From a gamma proteobacterium endosymbiont of Lamellibrachia anaximandri (GTDB lineage: Bacteria; Pseudomonadota; Gammaproteobacteria; Chromatiales; Chromatiaceae), in NCBI GenBank assembly GCA_016756855.1, contig JAESPD010000015.1, positions 1-64,000 on the forward strand: a DNA stretch of 64,000 nucleotides, in the 5' to 3' direction. A model generated the notes under the pieces. That model did no database searches, was not told the origin of the DNA, and was given only the letters and a program-made list of their open reading frames with translations. The translations under genes were made by a program, and so were the position numbers. Shown one piece after another: positions 16,269 to 27,431 of the stretch (the stretch's first letter is position 1; each line of letters starts with the position of its first letter).

Positions 16269-17678
16269 TTAGTAGCGATAGTGATCAGCTTTGTAGGGCC
16301 CATCCACCGGTACGCCGATATAGTCGGCCTGCTCCTGTGACAGGGTGGTCAGCCTGACCCCGATCTTTTCAAGATGCAGTCGGGCAACCTCTTCATCCAG
16401 TCTCTTCGGCAGAATGTAGACACCTACCGGGTAGTCCTCAGGCTTGGTGAAAAACTCGATCTGCGCCAGTACCTGGTTGGTAAAGGAGTTGGACATAACG
16501 AAACTCGGGTGGCCAGTGGCGCAGCCCAGATTAACCAGGCGACCCTCGGCCAGCAGGGTGATGCGGTGGCCATCGGGGAAGATGATCTGGTCGACCTGAG
16601 GTTTTACATTCACCCACTCATGTTGCTTGAGTCTCTCCACCTGGATCTCGTTGTCGAAGTGTCCGATATTGCAGACGATGGCCTGATCTTTCATGGCGGC
16701 CATGTGGTCGTAGGTGATGATGTCCTTGTTGCCGGTGGTGGTGACATAGATGTCAGCAACGGGTAAAGCATCTTCGATGGTGACGACGCGATAGCCCTCC
16801 ATCGCCGCCTGTAGGGCGCAGATCGGGTCGATTTCGGTGATCCAGACATTGGCGCCCAAGCCACGCAGGGACTGGGCGGAACCCTTGCCGACGTCTCCGT
16901 ATCCGCAGACCAGAGCGACCTTGCCCGCTATCATCACGTCGGTGGCGCGTTTGATACCGTCTACCAGGGACTCGCGGCAGCCATAGAGGTTGTCGAACTT
17001 GGACTTGGTAACCGAATCGTTGACGTTCATGGCGGGAAACAGCAGTTTGCCCTCATTGAACATCTCGTAGAGGCGGTGAACACCCGTGGTGGTCTCTTCG
17101 GTGACGCCTTTGATGGATTCGGCCATCCTGTGATAGCGCTTGTTGTCTTCCGCCAAACTGCGTTTGAGTACGCCGAGGATGATCTGCCACTCCTCCGGGT
17201 CGTCATCTTTTGGCTCCGGGACTGCGCCCGCGTCGCTGTATTCAACGCCTTTGTGTACCAGCAGGGTGGCGTCGCCGCCGTCGTCCAGGATCATGTTCGG
17301 CTGCTGGTCGCCGGGCCAGTTGATTACTTGCTCGGTGCACCACCAGTACTCCTCCAGAGTTTCACCTTTCCAGGCGTAGACCGGGATGCCGCCTGCGGCG
17401 ATGGCGGCGGCGGCATGATCCTGGGTGGAGAAGATATTGCAGGAGCACCAGCGAACCTGGGCGCCGAGGGCGACCAGGGTTTCGATCAGTACTGCGGTCT
17501 GGATGGTCATGTGCAGGGAGCCGGTGATGCGTGCGCCGGAGAGGGGTTTCTCCTCACCATACTTTTTGCGCAGTGCCATCAGGCCCGGCATCTCGGTTTC
17601 GGCGATCGCGATCTCCTTGCGCCCGAAGTCGGCAAGAGAGGTGTCGGCGACCTTGTAGTCAGTAAATTCGGCGTTCAT
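16269..17678 (-). CDS. ahcY: S-adenosylhomocysteine hydrolase
   Basis: 469 residues. It hydrolyses SAH to adenosine and homocysteine, removing the inhibitory product of methylation. Clear signatures: [20 protein letters not shown] at the N-terminus, [20 protein letters not shown], the NAD-binding loop [20 protein letters not shown], and [16 protein letters not shown]. The C-terminus LDGP-type tail ends [13 protein letters not shown]. It includes the roughly 40-residue insertion typical of many bacterial enzymes, explaining its length. A CGGAG ribosome site precedes the ATG. An SAH riboswitch lies immediately upstream (17701-17775), so expression should rise when SAH accumulates. Cytoplasmic homotetramer by family knowledge. 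Confidence 0.96.
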   Translation of the reverse strand: MNAEFTDYKVADTSLADFGRKEIAIAETEMPGLMALRKKYGEEKPLSGARITGSLHMTIQTAVLIETLVALGAQVRWCSCNIFSTQDHAAAAIAAGGIPVYAWKGETLEEYWWCTEQVINWPGDQQPNMILDDGGDATLLVHKGVEYSDAGAVPEPKDDDPEEWQIILGVLKRSLAEDNKRYHRMAESIKGVTEETTTGVHRLYEMFNEGKLLFPAMNVNDSVTKSKFDNLYGCRESLVDGIKRATDVMIAGKVALVCGYGDVGKGSAQSLRGLGANVWITEIDPICALQAAMEGYRVVTIEDALPVADIYVTTTGNKDIITYDHMAAMKDQAIVCNIGHFDNEIQVERLKQHEWVNVKPQVDQIIFPDGHRITLLAEGRLVNLGCATGHPSFVMSNSFTNQVLAQIEFFTKPEDYPVGVYILPKRLDEEVARLHLEKIGVRLTTLSQEQADYIGVPVDGPYKADHYRY

Positions 17679-17700
17679 TTATCAATCTCCGAGAGACAAA

Positions 17701-17775
17701 TGAGCGCCGTTTTTTGAGTTGCCCTCTTCCCGAGCCTGACGGAAGTGTTTCCGCTGCAGCGCCCCTCGGGGAGTG
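17701..17775 (-). ncRNA. SAH riboswitch in the ahcY leader
   Basis: On the minus strand the leader reads CCCCGAGGGGCGCTGC, then CGGAAACACTTCCG, then CAGGCTCGGG, and finally AACGGCGCTCA. These are the conserved blocks of the S-adenosylhomocysteine riboswitch: the GAGG-GCGCUGC strand, the AGGCUCGG strand pairing back to CCGAG, and GGCGCUC closing the pseudoknot. It ends just before the ahcY ribosome site. By family knowledge SAH binding activates ahcY expression. Confidence 0.92.
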
Positions 17776-17798
17776 GGAGGAATAAAAAATGGTTGGTT

Positions 17799-18971
17799 TT
17801 AAAGTCCTGCGTCGGCCTTGAGTGCATCTGCCTTGTCGGTCTTTTCCCAGGTGAAGCCTTCATCTTCACGGCCGAAATGACCATAAGCTGCAGTCTTGCG
17901 GTATTTGATCTGATCGCTATTCAGCAGGTCGAGCATATTGAGGATGCCGTAGGGCCGCAGGTCGAAATGTGTGCGTACCAGTTCGGTGATACGTTCGTCA
18001 GTGATCTTGCCGGTGCCAAAGGTGTCGATCATGATCGAGGTGGGTTCAGCCACGCCGATGGCGTAGGAGACCTGGATCTCGCAACGATCCGCCAGCCCGG
18101 CGGCAACGATGTTTTTGGCGACATAACGACCGGCATAGGCCGCAGAGCGATCCACCTTTGAGGGATCCTTGCCGGAAAAGGCGCCGCCACCGTGACGGGC
18201 GGAACCGCCGTAGGTGTCGACGATGATCTTGCGACCGGTCAGTCCTGCGTCGCCCATGGGGCCGCCGATGACAAACTTGCCAGTGGGGTTGATGTGAATT
18301 TTGGTGTCCGGGGTGATCAGTCCGGTAGGGTCGAGCACTGGTTTGATGATGGTGTCCATCACCGCGTCGCGCAACGCCTGTTCACTCAGGGTATCCTCGT
18401 GCTGGGTGGAGAGCACCACCGCATCGATGCTGATCGGTTTGCCGTCTTTATAGTGGAAGCTGACCTGGCTCTTGGCATCGGGGCGCAGCCAGGCGAGTTC
18501 ACCCTGCTTTCTGACTTCCGCCTGCCGGTGTACCAGACGGTGGGCGTAGGTGATGGGGGCGGGCATCAATACGTCGGTTTCGTTGGTGGCGTAGCCGAAC
18601 ATCAGGCCCTGGTCGCCGGCGCCCTGCTCTTCGGGGTTGCTGCGGTCGACACCCTGGTTGATGTCGGGAGACTGAATGCCGATGGCGGTCATTACGGCAC
18701 AGGTTTCGGCGTCGAACCCCATCTCTGAACTGGTGTAGCCGATTTCGCGGATGGTCTGGCGCATTACGGCTTCGTAATCAGGTTTGGCGTGGGTGGTGAT
18801 TTCGCCTGCGATCATCACCATGCCGGTCTTGAACAGGGTCTCGCAGGCCACGCGGGCATGTTTGTCCTCGGCCAGAATGGCATCAAGGATTGCATCCGAT
18901 ACCTGATCCGACATCTTGTCCGGATGCCCCTCGGATACCGATTCCGATGTGAATATGTATTCGCTCGCCAT
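17799..18971 (-). CDS. metK: S-adenosylmethionine synthetase
   Basis: 390 residues. It makes SAM from methionine and ATP. Family motifs: [20 protein letters not shown] at the N-terminus (ATP-site His and Mg-binding Asp), [13 protein letters not shown] in the middle, and the phosphate loop [19 protein letters not shown]. The C-terminal region has [16 protein letters not shown] and YGHFGRED. Normal length. An AAGGAAC ribosome site lies upstream. It is first in the metK-ahcY-metF order. A small hairpin CCCTT-AATCTAT-AAGGG lies in its leader near 18991-19007, but I see no SAM-I riboswitch signature there. Confidence 0.96.
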   Translation of the reverse strand: MASEYIFTSESVSEGHPDKMSDQVSDAILDAILAEDKHARVACETLFKTGMVMIAGEITTHAKPDYEAVMRQTIREIGYTSSEMGFDAETCAVMTAIGIQSPDINQGVDRSNPEEQGAGDQGLMFGYATNETDVLMPAPITYAHRLVHRQAEVRKQGELAWLRPDAKSQVSFHYKDGKPISIDAVVLSTQHEDTLSEQALRDAVMDTIIKPVLDPTGLITPDTKIHINPTGKFVIGGPMGDAGLTGRKIIVDTYGGSARHGGGAFSGKDPSKVDRSAAYAGRYVAKNIVAAGLADRCEIQVSYAIGVAEPTSIMIDTFGTGKITDERITELVRTHFDLRPYGILNMLDLLNSDQIKYRKTAAYGHFGREDEGFTWEKTDKADALKADAGL

Positions 18972-19151
18972 TATAATGAGTTCCTTCCGTAATCCCTTAT
19001 AGATTAAGGGTGTTGAAGATGCGTTTATACCGGCATGATTTTCTGTACAAATATAGATGCCGTCAAAAAGTGATCGGCGATTTTACACCCAGTCGCGGTT
19101 TTTGCATAATGCCGGCCCTGATTTCAATTCAAAGCATTGAGGGTTTTAATA

Positions 19152-19709
19152 GTGGTTTCACTACAAACGCCGGTATGTGATTTCGGCAGGTCTGCACCAA
19201 ACTTTAATCTGCAGGGGGTCGACGGTAAAACCTGGACACTTGACGCCTGCAAAGGGGAGAAGGGTCTGCTGGTGATGTTTATCTGCAATCACTGCCCCTA
19301 TGTGAAGTCGATCAGGGATCGCATTGTGCGGGATGCGCGAGAGCTGAAAGCCCTGGGCATCAATTGCGTGGCCATCATGTCTAATGATCCGGCTGAGTAT
19401 GAGGAGGACTCCTTCGAAAACATGCAGCGGGTTGCCGAGGCGTTCGATTTTCCCTTCCCCTACCTCTGGGATGAGAGCCAGGAGATTGCCAAGTCCTACG
19501 GTGCGGTCTGCACGCCGGATTTCTTCGGTTACAACGCAGATCTGCAGCTGCAGTATCGGGGGCGTCTTGATGAGAGCCGGAAAGATGCCGCGCCGGAGGG
19601 TGTGCGGCGCGACCTTTTTGAGGCGATGAAGCTGGTGTCCGAAACCGGCGCTGGTCCCACAGATCAGATCCCGAGCATGGGTTGTTCGATAAAATGGCTC
19701 GAATTCTGA
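19152..19709 (+). CDS. Thioredoxin-fold AhpC/TSA-like redoxin
   Basis: About 185 residues of the cytoplasmic redoxin family: GRSAPNFNLQGVDGKTWTL, then MFICNHCPYVKSIRDRIV with the C-P-Y motif (NHCPYV), VAIMSNDPAEYEEDSFE, FPYLWDESQEIAKSYGAVCTP and FFGYNADLQLQYRGRLD. A single Cys in the active-site loop plus a later Cys (AVCTPD) suggests a peroxiredoxin-like or thiol-disulphide role. No signal peptide. The GTG at 19152 is chosen because a GAGG lies about 10 bases upstream; an in-frame TTG at 19137 would add five residues. It is divergent from metK and upstream of the carbon-metabolism block. Function not further defined. Confidence 0.8.
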   Translation: MVSLQTPVCDFGRSAPNFNLQGVDGKTWTLDACKGEKGLLVMFICNHCPYVKSIRDRIVRDARELKALGINCVAIMSNDPAEYEEDSFENMQRVAEAFDFPFPYLWDESQEIAKSYGAVCTPDFFGYNADLQLQYRGRLDESRKDAAPEGVRRDLFEAMKLVSETGAGPTDQIPSMGCSIKWLEF

Positions 19710-20008
19710 GCTGGCCAGGATGGTAATAATATCAGGATATTCAAATTTTCCCATCAAGTCAGCTTATCACCCCTATAAAGGCAGCTAAATTGCCGACGGC
19801 TTTAGCTTAGGGGAGAATAGCTCACCTTTTGCCCTGCGGTGGGGTGCCCAGAACCTCTTTTTTTGAAGTTTCCGGCATACACCGACGTGAACAACAGTGG
19901 CTGGTGACAGTGTTTCCGGCCGGGTGGCTGACTATCAGGCTTGTAGCCTTTGCTGGTCGCCAAGTGGAAATAGACGAGATTTCGTACATTCAAATAGGAG
20001 AGGGGTCA
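19710..20008. other. Leader region before tkt
   Basis: About 300 bases. The frame is open upstream of tkt, but the extra residues are not transketolase-like. Only the ATG at 20009 has a ribosome site (AGGAGAGGGG). A promoter must lie here, but I could not place it with confidence. Confidence 0.4.
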
Positions 20009-21997
20009 ATGTCCTCACGCAGAGAACTTGCCAACGCTATCCGTGCCCTGAGCATGGATGCAGTGCAGAAAGCCAATTCAGGTCACCCTGGCGCGCCCAT
20101 GGGTATGGCCGACATCGCTGAAGCCCTGTGGAACAGCCACATGAAACACAATCCGGCTAATCCGGACTGGGCGGATCGTGACCGTTTCATCCTCTCCAAC
20201 GGCCACGGCTCCATGCTGATCTACTCCCTGCTGCATCTGACCGGTTACGACCTCAGCATGGATGACCTGAAGAGTTTCCGTCAGCTGCACGCCAGGACTC
20301 CGGGTCACCCTGAGTACGGCTACGCTCCCGGCGTCGAGACCACCACCGGTCCCCTGGGTCAGGGCATCACCAATGGCGTGGGCATGGCACTGGCCGAGAA
20401 GACCTTGGCAGCCCAGTTTAATCGTGACGGCCATGACATCGTTGACCACAACACCTATGTCTTCATGGGTGACGGTTGCATGATGGAAGGTATCTCCCAC
20501 GAAGCCTGCTCCCTGGCCGGTACACTGGGTCTGGGCAAGTTGGTCGCCTTCTGGGACGACAACGGCATCACCATCGACGGTCATGTCGAGGGCTGGTTCA
20601 CTGATGATACCCCCAAACGTTTCGAATCTTACGGTTGGCACGTCATTCCCGGCGTAGACGGTCACGATGCAGACGCGCTGAATGCGGCAATCGAAGCGGC
20701 TAAGGCGGTTTCTGATAAGCCGACGCTGATCTGCTGCAAGACCACCATCGGTTTTGGTTCCCCGAACCTGGCCGGTACCCACGACTGCCACGGCGCGCCG
20801 CTGGGTGATGATGAGATCAAGCTGACTCGCGAACAGTTGGGCTGGAGTCACGGTCCGTTCGAGATTCCTGATGACATTTATGCCGGTTGGGACGCGAAGG
20901 ATGCCGGTGCTGCCGCCGAGTCCGCATGGAATGACAAGTTTGCTGCCTATGAATCCGCGCATCCTGAATTGGCTGCCGAGCTCAAACGCCGCATTGCTGG
21001 CGATCTGCCCGCCAACTGGGAAGAGGCGTCCAGCAAGTTCGTTGCCGAAGTCAATGCCAAGGCCGAGTCTCCTGCAACCCGCAAGGCTTCCCAGAATGCC
21101 CTCAACGGTTACGGTCCGCTGCTGCCTGAGTTCCTGGGTGGCTCCGCTGACCTGACCCCCTCCAACCTGACCTCCTGGTCCGGCTGCAAGGCGATCACCG
21201 AAGGTCATGCCGACGGCAACTATATTTCTTACGGCGTACGTGAATTCGCCATGTCCGCCATCATGAATGGTGTCACCCTGCACGGCGGTTTCGTGCCCTA
21301 CGGCGCGACCTTCCTGATGTTCTCCGAGTACGCCCGTAACGCTCTGCGTATGGCGGCGCTGATGAAGATTCAGTCGATCTTCGTCTATACCCATGACTCT
21401 ATCGGTCTGGGTGAGGATGGACCGACCCATCAGCCGGTCGAGCAGATCCCGACCCTGCGTATGATCCCCAACATGAGCGTATGGCGCCCCTGTGATGCAG
21501 TCGAGACTGCAGTGGCCTGGAAGTGCGCGGTAGAGAAGAAAGACGGCCCTTCCTGCCTGATCTTCTCTCGTCAAGGTTTGCAGCATCAGAACCGCAGCGA
21601 AACGCAGATTGCCGCCATCGCCAAGGGCGGTTACGTGCTGGTCGACTGTGACGGTACGCCTGACGTGATCGTTGTGGCCACCGGTTCCGAAGTGGATCTG
21701 GCGGTCAAGGCTGCAGCCGAGTCCAGCAAGAAGGTACGCGTGGTCTCCATGCCTTGCACCAACGCCTTCGACGCCCAGGATGCCGCTTACAAAGAGTCTG
21801 TGCTTCCCGCCGCCTGCACCGCGCGCGTGGCTGTTGAAGCTGCCGTCACCGATAGTTGGTACAAATACGTCGGTTTGAACGGTAAGGTGATCGGTGTTGA
21901 TCGTTTCGGTGAATCTGCGCCTGCAGGCCAATTGTTTGAAGAGTTTGGCTTCACCGTGGCAAATGTTGTCGCCGCTATCGACGAAGTATCTGCCTGA
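20009..21997 (+). CDS. tkt: Transketolase
   Basis: 662 residues from the ATG at 20009, which has an AGGAGAGGGG ribosome site. Transketolase transfers two-carbon ketol units using thiamine diphosphate. In autotrophs it works in the reductive pentose phosphate cycle, otherwise in the pentose phosphate pathway. Motifs: [20 protein letters not shown] (His in the donor site), [14 protein letters not shown], the ThDP motif [22 protein letters not shown] and the pyrimidine-domain stretch [19 protein letters not shown]. Length is normal. First gene of tkt-gap-pgk-pyk-fba; gap starts 78 bases downstream. Codon usage is strongly biased towards C-ending codons, suggesting high expression. Confidence 0.96.
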   Translation: MSSRRELANAIRALSMDAVQKANSGHPGAPMGMADIAEALWNSHMKHNPANPDWADRDRFILSNGHGSMLIYSLLHLTGYDLSMDDLKSFRQLHARTPGHPEYGYAPGVETTTGPLGQGITNGVGMALAEKTLAAQFNRDGHDIVDHNTYVFMGDGCMMEGISHEACSLAGTLGLGKLVAFWDDNGITIDGHVEGWFTDDTPKRFESYGWHVIPGVDGHDADALNAAIEAAKAVSDKPTLICCKTTIGFGSPNLAGTHDCHGAPLGDDEIKLTREQLGWSHGPFEIPDDIYAGWDAKDAGAAAESAWNDKFAAYESAHPELAAELKRRIAGDLPANWEEASSKFVAEVNAKAESPATRKASQNALNGYGPLLPEFLGGSADLTPSNLTSWSGCKAITEGHADGNYISYGVREFAMSAIMNGVTLHGGFVPYGATFLMFSEYARNALRMAALMKIQSIFVYTHDSIGLGEDGPTHQPVEQIPTLRMIPNMSVWRPCDAVETAVAWKCAVEKKDGPSCLIFSRQGLQHQNRSETQIAAIAKGGYVLVDCDGTPDVIVVATGSEVDLAVKAAAESSKKVRVVSMPCTNAFDAQDAAYKESVLPAACTARVAVEAAVTDSWYKYVGLNGKVIGVDRFGESAPAGQLFEEFGFTVANVVAAIDEVSA

Positions 21998-22048
21998 TTC
22001 TGCAATCACAGAGCGTCTGACGGCGCCCTGTTGACTAAATCTATTTAA

Positions 22049-23079
<1,031 letters not shown>

Positions 23080-23080
<1 letters not shown>

Positions 23081-23141
23081 GGGCCGAGGGATCAGGGCCA
23101 AGGGCCGAGGGTGAGCAATTTATCCCTCGGCCCTTGGCCCT
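23080..23141. repeat. Perfect 18-bp inverted repeat between gap and pgk
   Basis: Bases 23094-23111 (AGGGCCAAGGGCCGAGGG) are perfectly inverted at 23124-23141, with a 12-base loop. A third partial copy of the AGGGCCGAGGG half lies at 23080-23090. There is no T-run after the stem, so it is not a simple terminator. It could act as an RNA stability or processing element between the two cistrons. Confidence 0.8.
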
Positions 23142-23210
23142 TTCCCAGAGGTATTCGGCAAGGCCCCGGCTTTGCCAAATCTCTCTGAATCAAACCTACG
23201 GAGTGCCACT

Positions 23211-24392
23211 ATGTCTTTCATCAAGCTCACCGATCTCGATCTTGCCGGCAAGCGCGTCCTTATCCGCGCCGACCTGAACGTACCTGTCAAAGATGGCAAG
23301 GTTACCTCCGACGCCCGTATCACCGCCTCCATGCCGACTATCGAGCACTGCATCAAGGCAGGCGCCAAGGTACAGGTCATGTCCCATCGGGGACGCCCCG
23401 AAGAGGGCAAGGTGGATGAAGAGAACTCCATGCAGCCCATCGCTGAGGACATGTCCGCCAAGCTGGGTACCAGCGTGCGTCTGGTGAAGGACTACCTGGA
23501 CAATACTCCCGAGGTTGCCGATGGCGAAGTTGTGCTGTTCGAGAACGTACGTTTCAACGCGGGTGAGAAAAAGGACAACGAAGACCTGGCGAAGAAGTAT
23601 GCTGCTCTGTGCGACGTGTTCGTAATGGATGCCTTCGGTACCGCTCACCGCGCTCAGGCTTCCACCCACGGTGCCGGCAAATTTGCGCCCACCGCTTGTG
23701 CGGGTCTGCTGCTGGCCAGTGAGCTGGACAACCTGGCCAAGGCACTGGCCAATCCGGCTCGTCCCATGGTAGCCATCGTCGGTGGCTCAAAAGTCTCTAC
23801 CAAGTTGACTGTACTGGAGGCGCTCTCCGAGAAGGTCGACCAGTTGGTGGTCGGTGGTGGTATCGCCAACACCTTCCTCAAGGCCATGGGCAACAACGTC
23901 GGCAAATCTCTCTGTGAGGACGATCTGGTAGGCACCGCCAAGGTGCTGGTGGAAAAGATGGAGGAGCGCGGCGCCAATATTCCGATCGCCACAGATGTGG
24001 TTTGCGGTAAAGAGTTCAGCGAAACTGCTGAGGCCACTCTGAAGGCCGCTGGTGATGTGGAAGATGACGACATGATCTTCGATATTGGTCCTGACTCCGC
24101 GAAGGAGTTAGCTGATATAATCGCCAAAGCCGGTACTGTTGTCTGGAACGGCCCAGTAGGCGTATTTGAGTTCGACCAGTTCGGCGCGGGCACCAAGACG
24201 GTTTCCATGGCCATTGCCGATTCCGACTGCTTCAGCCTAGCTGGTGGTGGCGACACGATTGCCGCTATCCAGAAATATGATATTTACGACAAGGTCACCT
24301 ACATCTCCACTGCGGGCGGTGCTTTTCTGGAGTACCTTGAAGGCAAGACCCTGCCTGCGGTTGCCATGCTTGAAGCAAGGGCAGCTGAATAA
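23211..24392 (+). CDS. pgk: Phosphoglycerate kinase
   Basis: 393 residues from the ATG at 23211 with CGGAG upstream (an earlier in-frame ATG at 23172 adds atypical residues). Motifs: [47 protein letters not shown], the hinge region [19 protein letters not shown], and the nucleotide site [19 protein letters not shown] followed by [11 protein letters not shown]. Catalyses ATP-dependent phosphorylation of 3-phosphoglycerate or the reverse. Normal length. Third gene of the block, after a long intercistronic hairpin that could tune its level relative to gap. Confidence 0.96.
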   Translation: MSFIKLTDLDLAGKRVLIRADLNVPVKDGKVTSDARITASMPTIEHCIKAGAKVQVMSHRGRPEEGKVDEENSMQPIAEDMSAKLGTSVRLVKDYLDNTPEVADGEVVLFENVRFNAGEKKDNEDLAKKYAALCDVFVMDAFGTAHRAQASTHGAGKFAPTACAGLLLASELDNLAKALANPARPMVAIVGGSKVSTKLTVLEALSEKVDQLVVGGGIANTFLKAMGNNVGKSLCEDDLVGTAKVLVEKMEERGANIPIATDVVCGKEFSETAEATLKAAGDVEDDDMIFDIGPDSAKELADIIAKAGTVVWNGPVGVFEFDQFGAGTKTVSMAIADSDCFSLAGGGDTIAAIQKYDIYDKVTYISTAGGAFLEYLEGKTLPAVAMLEARAAE

Positions 24393-24472
24393 GAAAGTTG
24401 AAGCGGTAATCAAGCACCATCGGGCAGTCGCTCGATCGCGATCCTGTCGCTGAAACTTAGCTAAAGAGCGTT

Positions 24473-25921
24473 ATGCCAAGACGAACAAAGATTGTTGCAA
24501 CCCTGGGGCCGGCAACCGACGACCCTAAGATGATGGATAAGATCATTCGTGCGGGGGTGGATGTCGTTCGGCTCAACCTTTCGCATGATTCGCATGATTC
24601 TCAGTTGGATCGGGCTGAGCGGATTCGGGATCGCTCCCGTGCGAGCGGCAGGCAGGTCGGCGTACTCTGCGATCTGCAGGGCCCCAAGATTCGTATTGGC
24701 CGGTTTAAAAACGATTGCATCGTGCTGGACGAGGAAGACGAATTTATACTCGATGCGAGCTGTCCGCTTACGGATGGTGATGGAACCCGTGTCGGCCTGA
24801 CCTATCCTGATCTTGTCAATGATGTCTCCCGTGGCGATACTCTGCTGCTGGATGATGGAGCGCTTGTTTTCTGGATCTCCGAGGTTGATGGCCAGGGGAT
24901 TCACTGCAAGGTTGTTGTCGGCGGCAAACTCTCCAATAACAAAGGCATCAATAAGCAGGGCGGTGGTCTGTCAGCTCCCGCGTTGACGGAAAAAGACCGC
25001 GCTGATATCAAGTTCGCCGCGGAGATCGATGCTGACTATCTAGCCGTTTCGTTCGTGCGTAGCGCGGAAGATGTCAGCGAGGCGCGCAAGCTTCTGGAAG
25101 AAGCAGGCGGCAAAGGCGGCATCATCGCCAAGATTGAACGGGCTGAAGCACTGGACTGCATCGAGGAGATCGTCGAGGTGTCTGATGCCATCATGGTCGC
25201 ACGCGGTGATCTGGGGGTGGAAATTGGCGATGCAGAGCTCCCTGCAGTGCAGAAGAACCTGATTAAAATAGCACGCAAGATGAACTGCGTGGTGATCACG
25301 GCGACCCAGATGATGCAGTCGATGATCGACAGTCCGATACCGACGCGCGCCGAGGTTTTTGATGTGGCCAATGCCGTGCTGGATGGTACGGATGCAGTGA
25401 TGCTCTCTGCCGAAACATCGGTGGGTAAATATCCTCACAAGGTCATTGCCGCAATGGATCGTGTCTGTGTCGAAGCTGAAAAGCAGGCAATCGTGCGGCG
25501 CTCCCAGCACCGTATCGACTCTGTTTTCGGGCGCGTGGATGAGGCCATTGCAATGGCGACCATGTACACTGCAAACCATCTTGGTGTGACGGCAATTGCC
25601 GCGTTGACGGAGTCCGGTTCCACATCCAAGTGGATGTCGAGAATCAGTTCAGGTATCCCGATTTATGCCTTGACCCGGAATGTGGAGACCCGCAGAAAAG
25701 TAACGCTTTACCGTGGCGTCTATCCTGTCAGCTTCGATGTCGCCAGCACCAACATGGGCGAGGTCAATGAAGAGGTCATCGACGAACTGCTGCGCCGGGG
25801 TGAGGTTCGTGAGAACGACCTGGTAATCATCACCAAGGGGGATCGCTCCGGTGTTGAAGGCCAAACGAATATCATGAAAGTGATGCGAGTGGGTGAGCAT
25901 GTGCTGCCCAAAGAGAATTAG
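24473..25921 (+). CDS. pyk: Pyruvate kinase
   Basis: 482 residues. Starts RRTKIVATLGPATDDPKMMD, then AGVDVVRLNLSHDSHDSQLD, CDLQGPKIRIGRF, the signature region ...VMVARGDLGVEIGDAELPAVQKN, TATQMMQSMIDSPIPTRAEV and DAVMLSAETSVGKYP. The C-terminal domain carries AALTESGSTSKWMSRISSG and DLVIITKGDRSGVEGQTNIMKV. Forms pyruvate and ATP from phosphoenolpyruvate. Its place between pgk and fba matches carbon-metabolism clusters of autotrophic gammaproteobacteria. A short 9-bp hairpin follows the stop, before fba. Confidence 0.95.
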   Translation: MPRRTKIVATLGPATDDPKMMDKIIRAGVDVVRLNLSHDSHDSQLDRAERIRDRSRASGRQVGVLCDLQGPKIRIGRFKNDCIVLDEEDEFILDASCPLTDGDGTRVGLTYPDLVNDVSRGDTLLLDDGALVFWISEVDGQGIHCKVVVGGKLSNNKGINKQGGGLSAPALTEKDRADIKFAAEIDADYLAVSFVRSAEDVSEARKLLEEAGGKGGIIAKIERAEALDCIEEIVEVSDAIMVARGDLGVEIGDAELPAVQKNLIKIARKMNCVVITATQMMQSMIDSPIPTRAEVFDVANAVLDGTDAVMLSAETSVGKYPHKVIAAMDRVCVEAEKQAIVRRSQHRIDSVFGRVDEAIAMATMYTANHLGVTAIAALTESGSTSKWMSRISSGIPIYALTRNVETRRKVTLYRGVYPVSFDVASTNMGEVNEEVIDELLRRGEVRENDLVIITKGDRSGVEGQTNIMKVMRVGEHVLPKEN

Positions 25922-25922
25922 G

Positions 25923-25942
25923 CAAGAACCCGTGGGTTCTTG
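25923..25942 (+). other. Short intercistronic hairpin between pyk and fba
   Basis: CAAGAACCC-GT-GGGTTCTTG is a perfect 9-bp inverted repeat with a two-base loop just after the pyk stop. No T-run follows, so readthrough into fba is expected. It could be a processing or 3-prime-stability element. Confidence 0.55.
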
Positions 25943-25987
25943 TCGAGCGTTTAACCCAGTTATAGAAACCAACTCAAGGAGGCTATC

Positions 25988-27052
25988 ATGGCCCTGATTT
26001 CCCTGCGCCAACTTCTGGATCATGCCGCTGAGCACAGCTACGGCTTGCCAGCGTTCAACGTCAACAACATGGAACAGGTGCACGCCATCATGCAGGCGGC
26101 AGATGCAGTTGACAGCCCTGTCATCCTGCAGGGTTCCGCCGGTGCCCGCTCCTATGCCGGAGAACCCTTCCTGCGCCACTTGATCGAGGCTGCAATCGAG
26201 ATGTACCCCCACATCCCGGTCTGCATGCATCAGGATCACGGTGCATCTCCGGACATCTGCCTGCGTTCCATCCAGTCCGGCTTCAGCTCCGTCATGATGG
26301 ATGGTTCTCTGATGTCTGACGGCAAGACCCCGTCCTCCTATGAGTACAATGTTGACGTAACCAAGAATGTGGTCGATATGGCTCACGCTGGTGGTGTCTC
26401 TGTTGAGGGCGAGTTGGGCTGCCTGGGTTCTCTGGAAACCGGCATGATGGGCGAAGAAGACGGCCACGGTGCCGAAGGCAAGCTGGACATGGATCAGCTG
26501 CTGACCGATCCTGATGAGGCGGCTGACTTCGTTAGCAAGACCGGTGTTGATGCACTGGCCATCGCTATCGGTACTTCCCATGGCGCCTACAAGTTCACTC
26601 AGGAGCCTACGGGCAAGATCCTGCGTATCGACCGTGTGAAAGAGATTCACGAGCGCATCCCCGGCGTCCATCTGGTCATGCACGGCTCATCTTCCGTACC
26701 CCAGGACTGGCTGAAGATCATCAACAGCTACGGTGGAGATATGGGTCAGACCTATGGTGTGCCGGTTGACGAGATCGTTGAAGGTATCAAGTCTGGCGTA
26801 CGCAAGGTCAACATCGATACCGACCTGCGTATGGCATCCACGGGTTCTATCCGTCGTCACCTGGAGGAGAACAAGAGCAACTTCGACCCACGTAAGTTCC
26901 TCAAGGAAGCGACTAAAGGTATGTCTGATATCTGTAAGAATCGCTATGAAGCGTTTGGTTCTGCCGGTATGGCTTCCAAGATGACCGCGATCTCCCTGGA
27001 GACCATGTTTGCTCGTTACGAGAGTGGCGAACTGGATCCTAAAGTCAGCTGA
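25988..27052 (+). CDS. fba: Fructose-bisphosphate aldolase, class II
   Basis: 354 residues of the class II (zinc) type. N-terminus [19 protein letters not shown], then [17 protein letters not shown], the metal ligand region [70 protein letters not shown] and [21 protein letters not shown]. Cleaves or forms fructose-1,6-bisphosphate; in Calvin-cycle organisms it also makes sedoheptulose bisphosphate. GAGG precedes the ATG. Last gene of the tkt-gap-pgk-pyk-fba block, followed by a strong terminator. Confidence 0.95.
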   Translation: MALISLRQLLDHAAEHSYGLPAFNVNNMEQVHAIMQAADAVDSPVILQGSAGARSYAGEPFLRHLIEAAIEMYPHIPVCMHQDHGASPDICLRSIQSGFSSVMMDGSLMSDGKTPSSYEYNVDVTKNVVDMAHAGGVSVEGELGCLGSLETGMMGEEDGHGAEGKLDMDQLLTDPDEAADFVSKTGVDALAIAIGTSHGAYKFTQEPTGKILRIDRVKEIHERIPGVHLVMHGSSSVPQDWLKIINSYGGDMGQTYGVPVDEIVEGIKSGVRKVNIDTDLRMASTGSIRRHLEENKSNFDPRKFLKEATKGMSDICKNRYEAFGSAGMASKMTAISLETMFARYESGELDPKVS

Positions 27053-27072
27053 CCGATTGGATTTTAGTTCAG

Positions 27073-27101
27073 AAAAAGGGGCGCCTGGCGCCCCTTTTTT
27101 G
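27073..27101. terminator. Bidirectional rho-independent terminator after fba
   Basis: GGGGCGC (27078-27084), loop CTG, GCGCCCC (27088-27094), followed by TTTTTT and preceded by AAAAA. It would stop fba transcripts on the plus strand and the glutaredoxin/purC transcript arriving from the other side. Confidence 0.92.
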
Positions 27102-27138
27102 TTTGGAGAAGTGGATTTCTACACGAGTAGAACAGTGA

Positions 27139-27417
27139 TCAGATAAGTATTCCCGCATGCTCAAGTGCCTGCTTGAGTTGCTTTGGGGCAAAGCCAGGCA
27201 ACTGCCGGTCGCCGATAACGATCATTGGTACGCTTCGCCCTCCCATACTGAAAAAACGTTTCTGCATTTTTCCGGCCTTGCCGACATCAAACTCCAAAAA
27301 CAGTACCTCGTTGGCCTTCAGCCACTCTTTGGCGCGCTTGCAGTGGGGGCAGCGCTGGGTTGTGTAAATTACCACCTTGGCGGTGTTTGAATTGTTATTC
27401 ACCATAGGATTCAACAT
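27139..27417 (-). CDS. Glutaredoxin-like protein
   Basis: 92 residues with the thioredoxin-fold start VVIYTTQRCPHCKRAKEWL (C-P-H-C active site), the cis-Pro segment GGRSVPMIVIGD and the C-terminal LPGFAPKQLKQALEHAG. A short disulphide reductase of the glutaredoxin/NrdH class. The C-P-H-C dithiol differs from the classical C-P-Y-C. The first residues (MLNPMVNNNSN) are poorly conserved, so the start could be the second Met. Located 14 bases downstream of purC on the same strand and probably co-transcribed. Confidence 0.85.
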   Translation of the reverse strand: MLNPMVNNNSNTAKVVIYTTQRCPHCKRAKEWLKANEVLFLEFDVGKAGKMQKRFFSMGGRSVPMIVIGDRQLPGFAPKQLKQALEHAGILI

Positions 27418-27431
27418 CTATTCCCAATCGG

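Noticed and set aside
17076-17717. 213-residue plus-strand frame opposite ahcY
   Set aside because: Shadow of ahcY with no recognisable domain.
18971-19130. SAM riboswitch upstream of metK
   Set aside because: Only a small hairpin CCCTT/AAGGG is present; the conserved SAM-I or SAM-II blocks are not seen.
20078-22009. 643-residue minus-strand open frame opposite tkt
   Set aside because: It is a shadow of the strongly codon-biased transketolase gene; it has no family motif, and the plus-strand product is certain.
24585-24600. Short direct repeat TCGCATGAT in pyk
   Set aside because: It encodes part of the normal NLSH segment and is too short to be meaningful.
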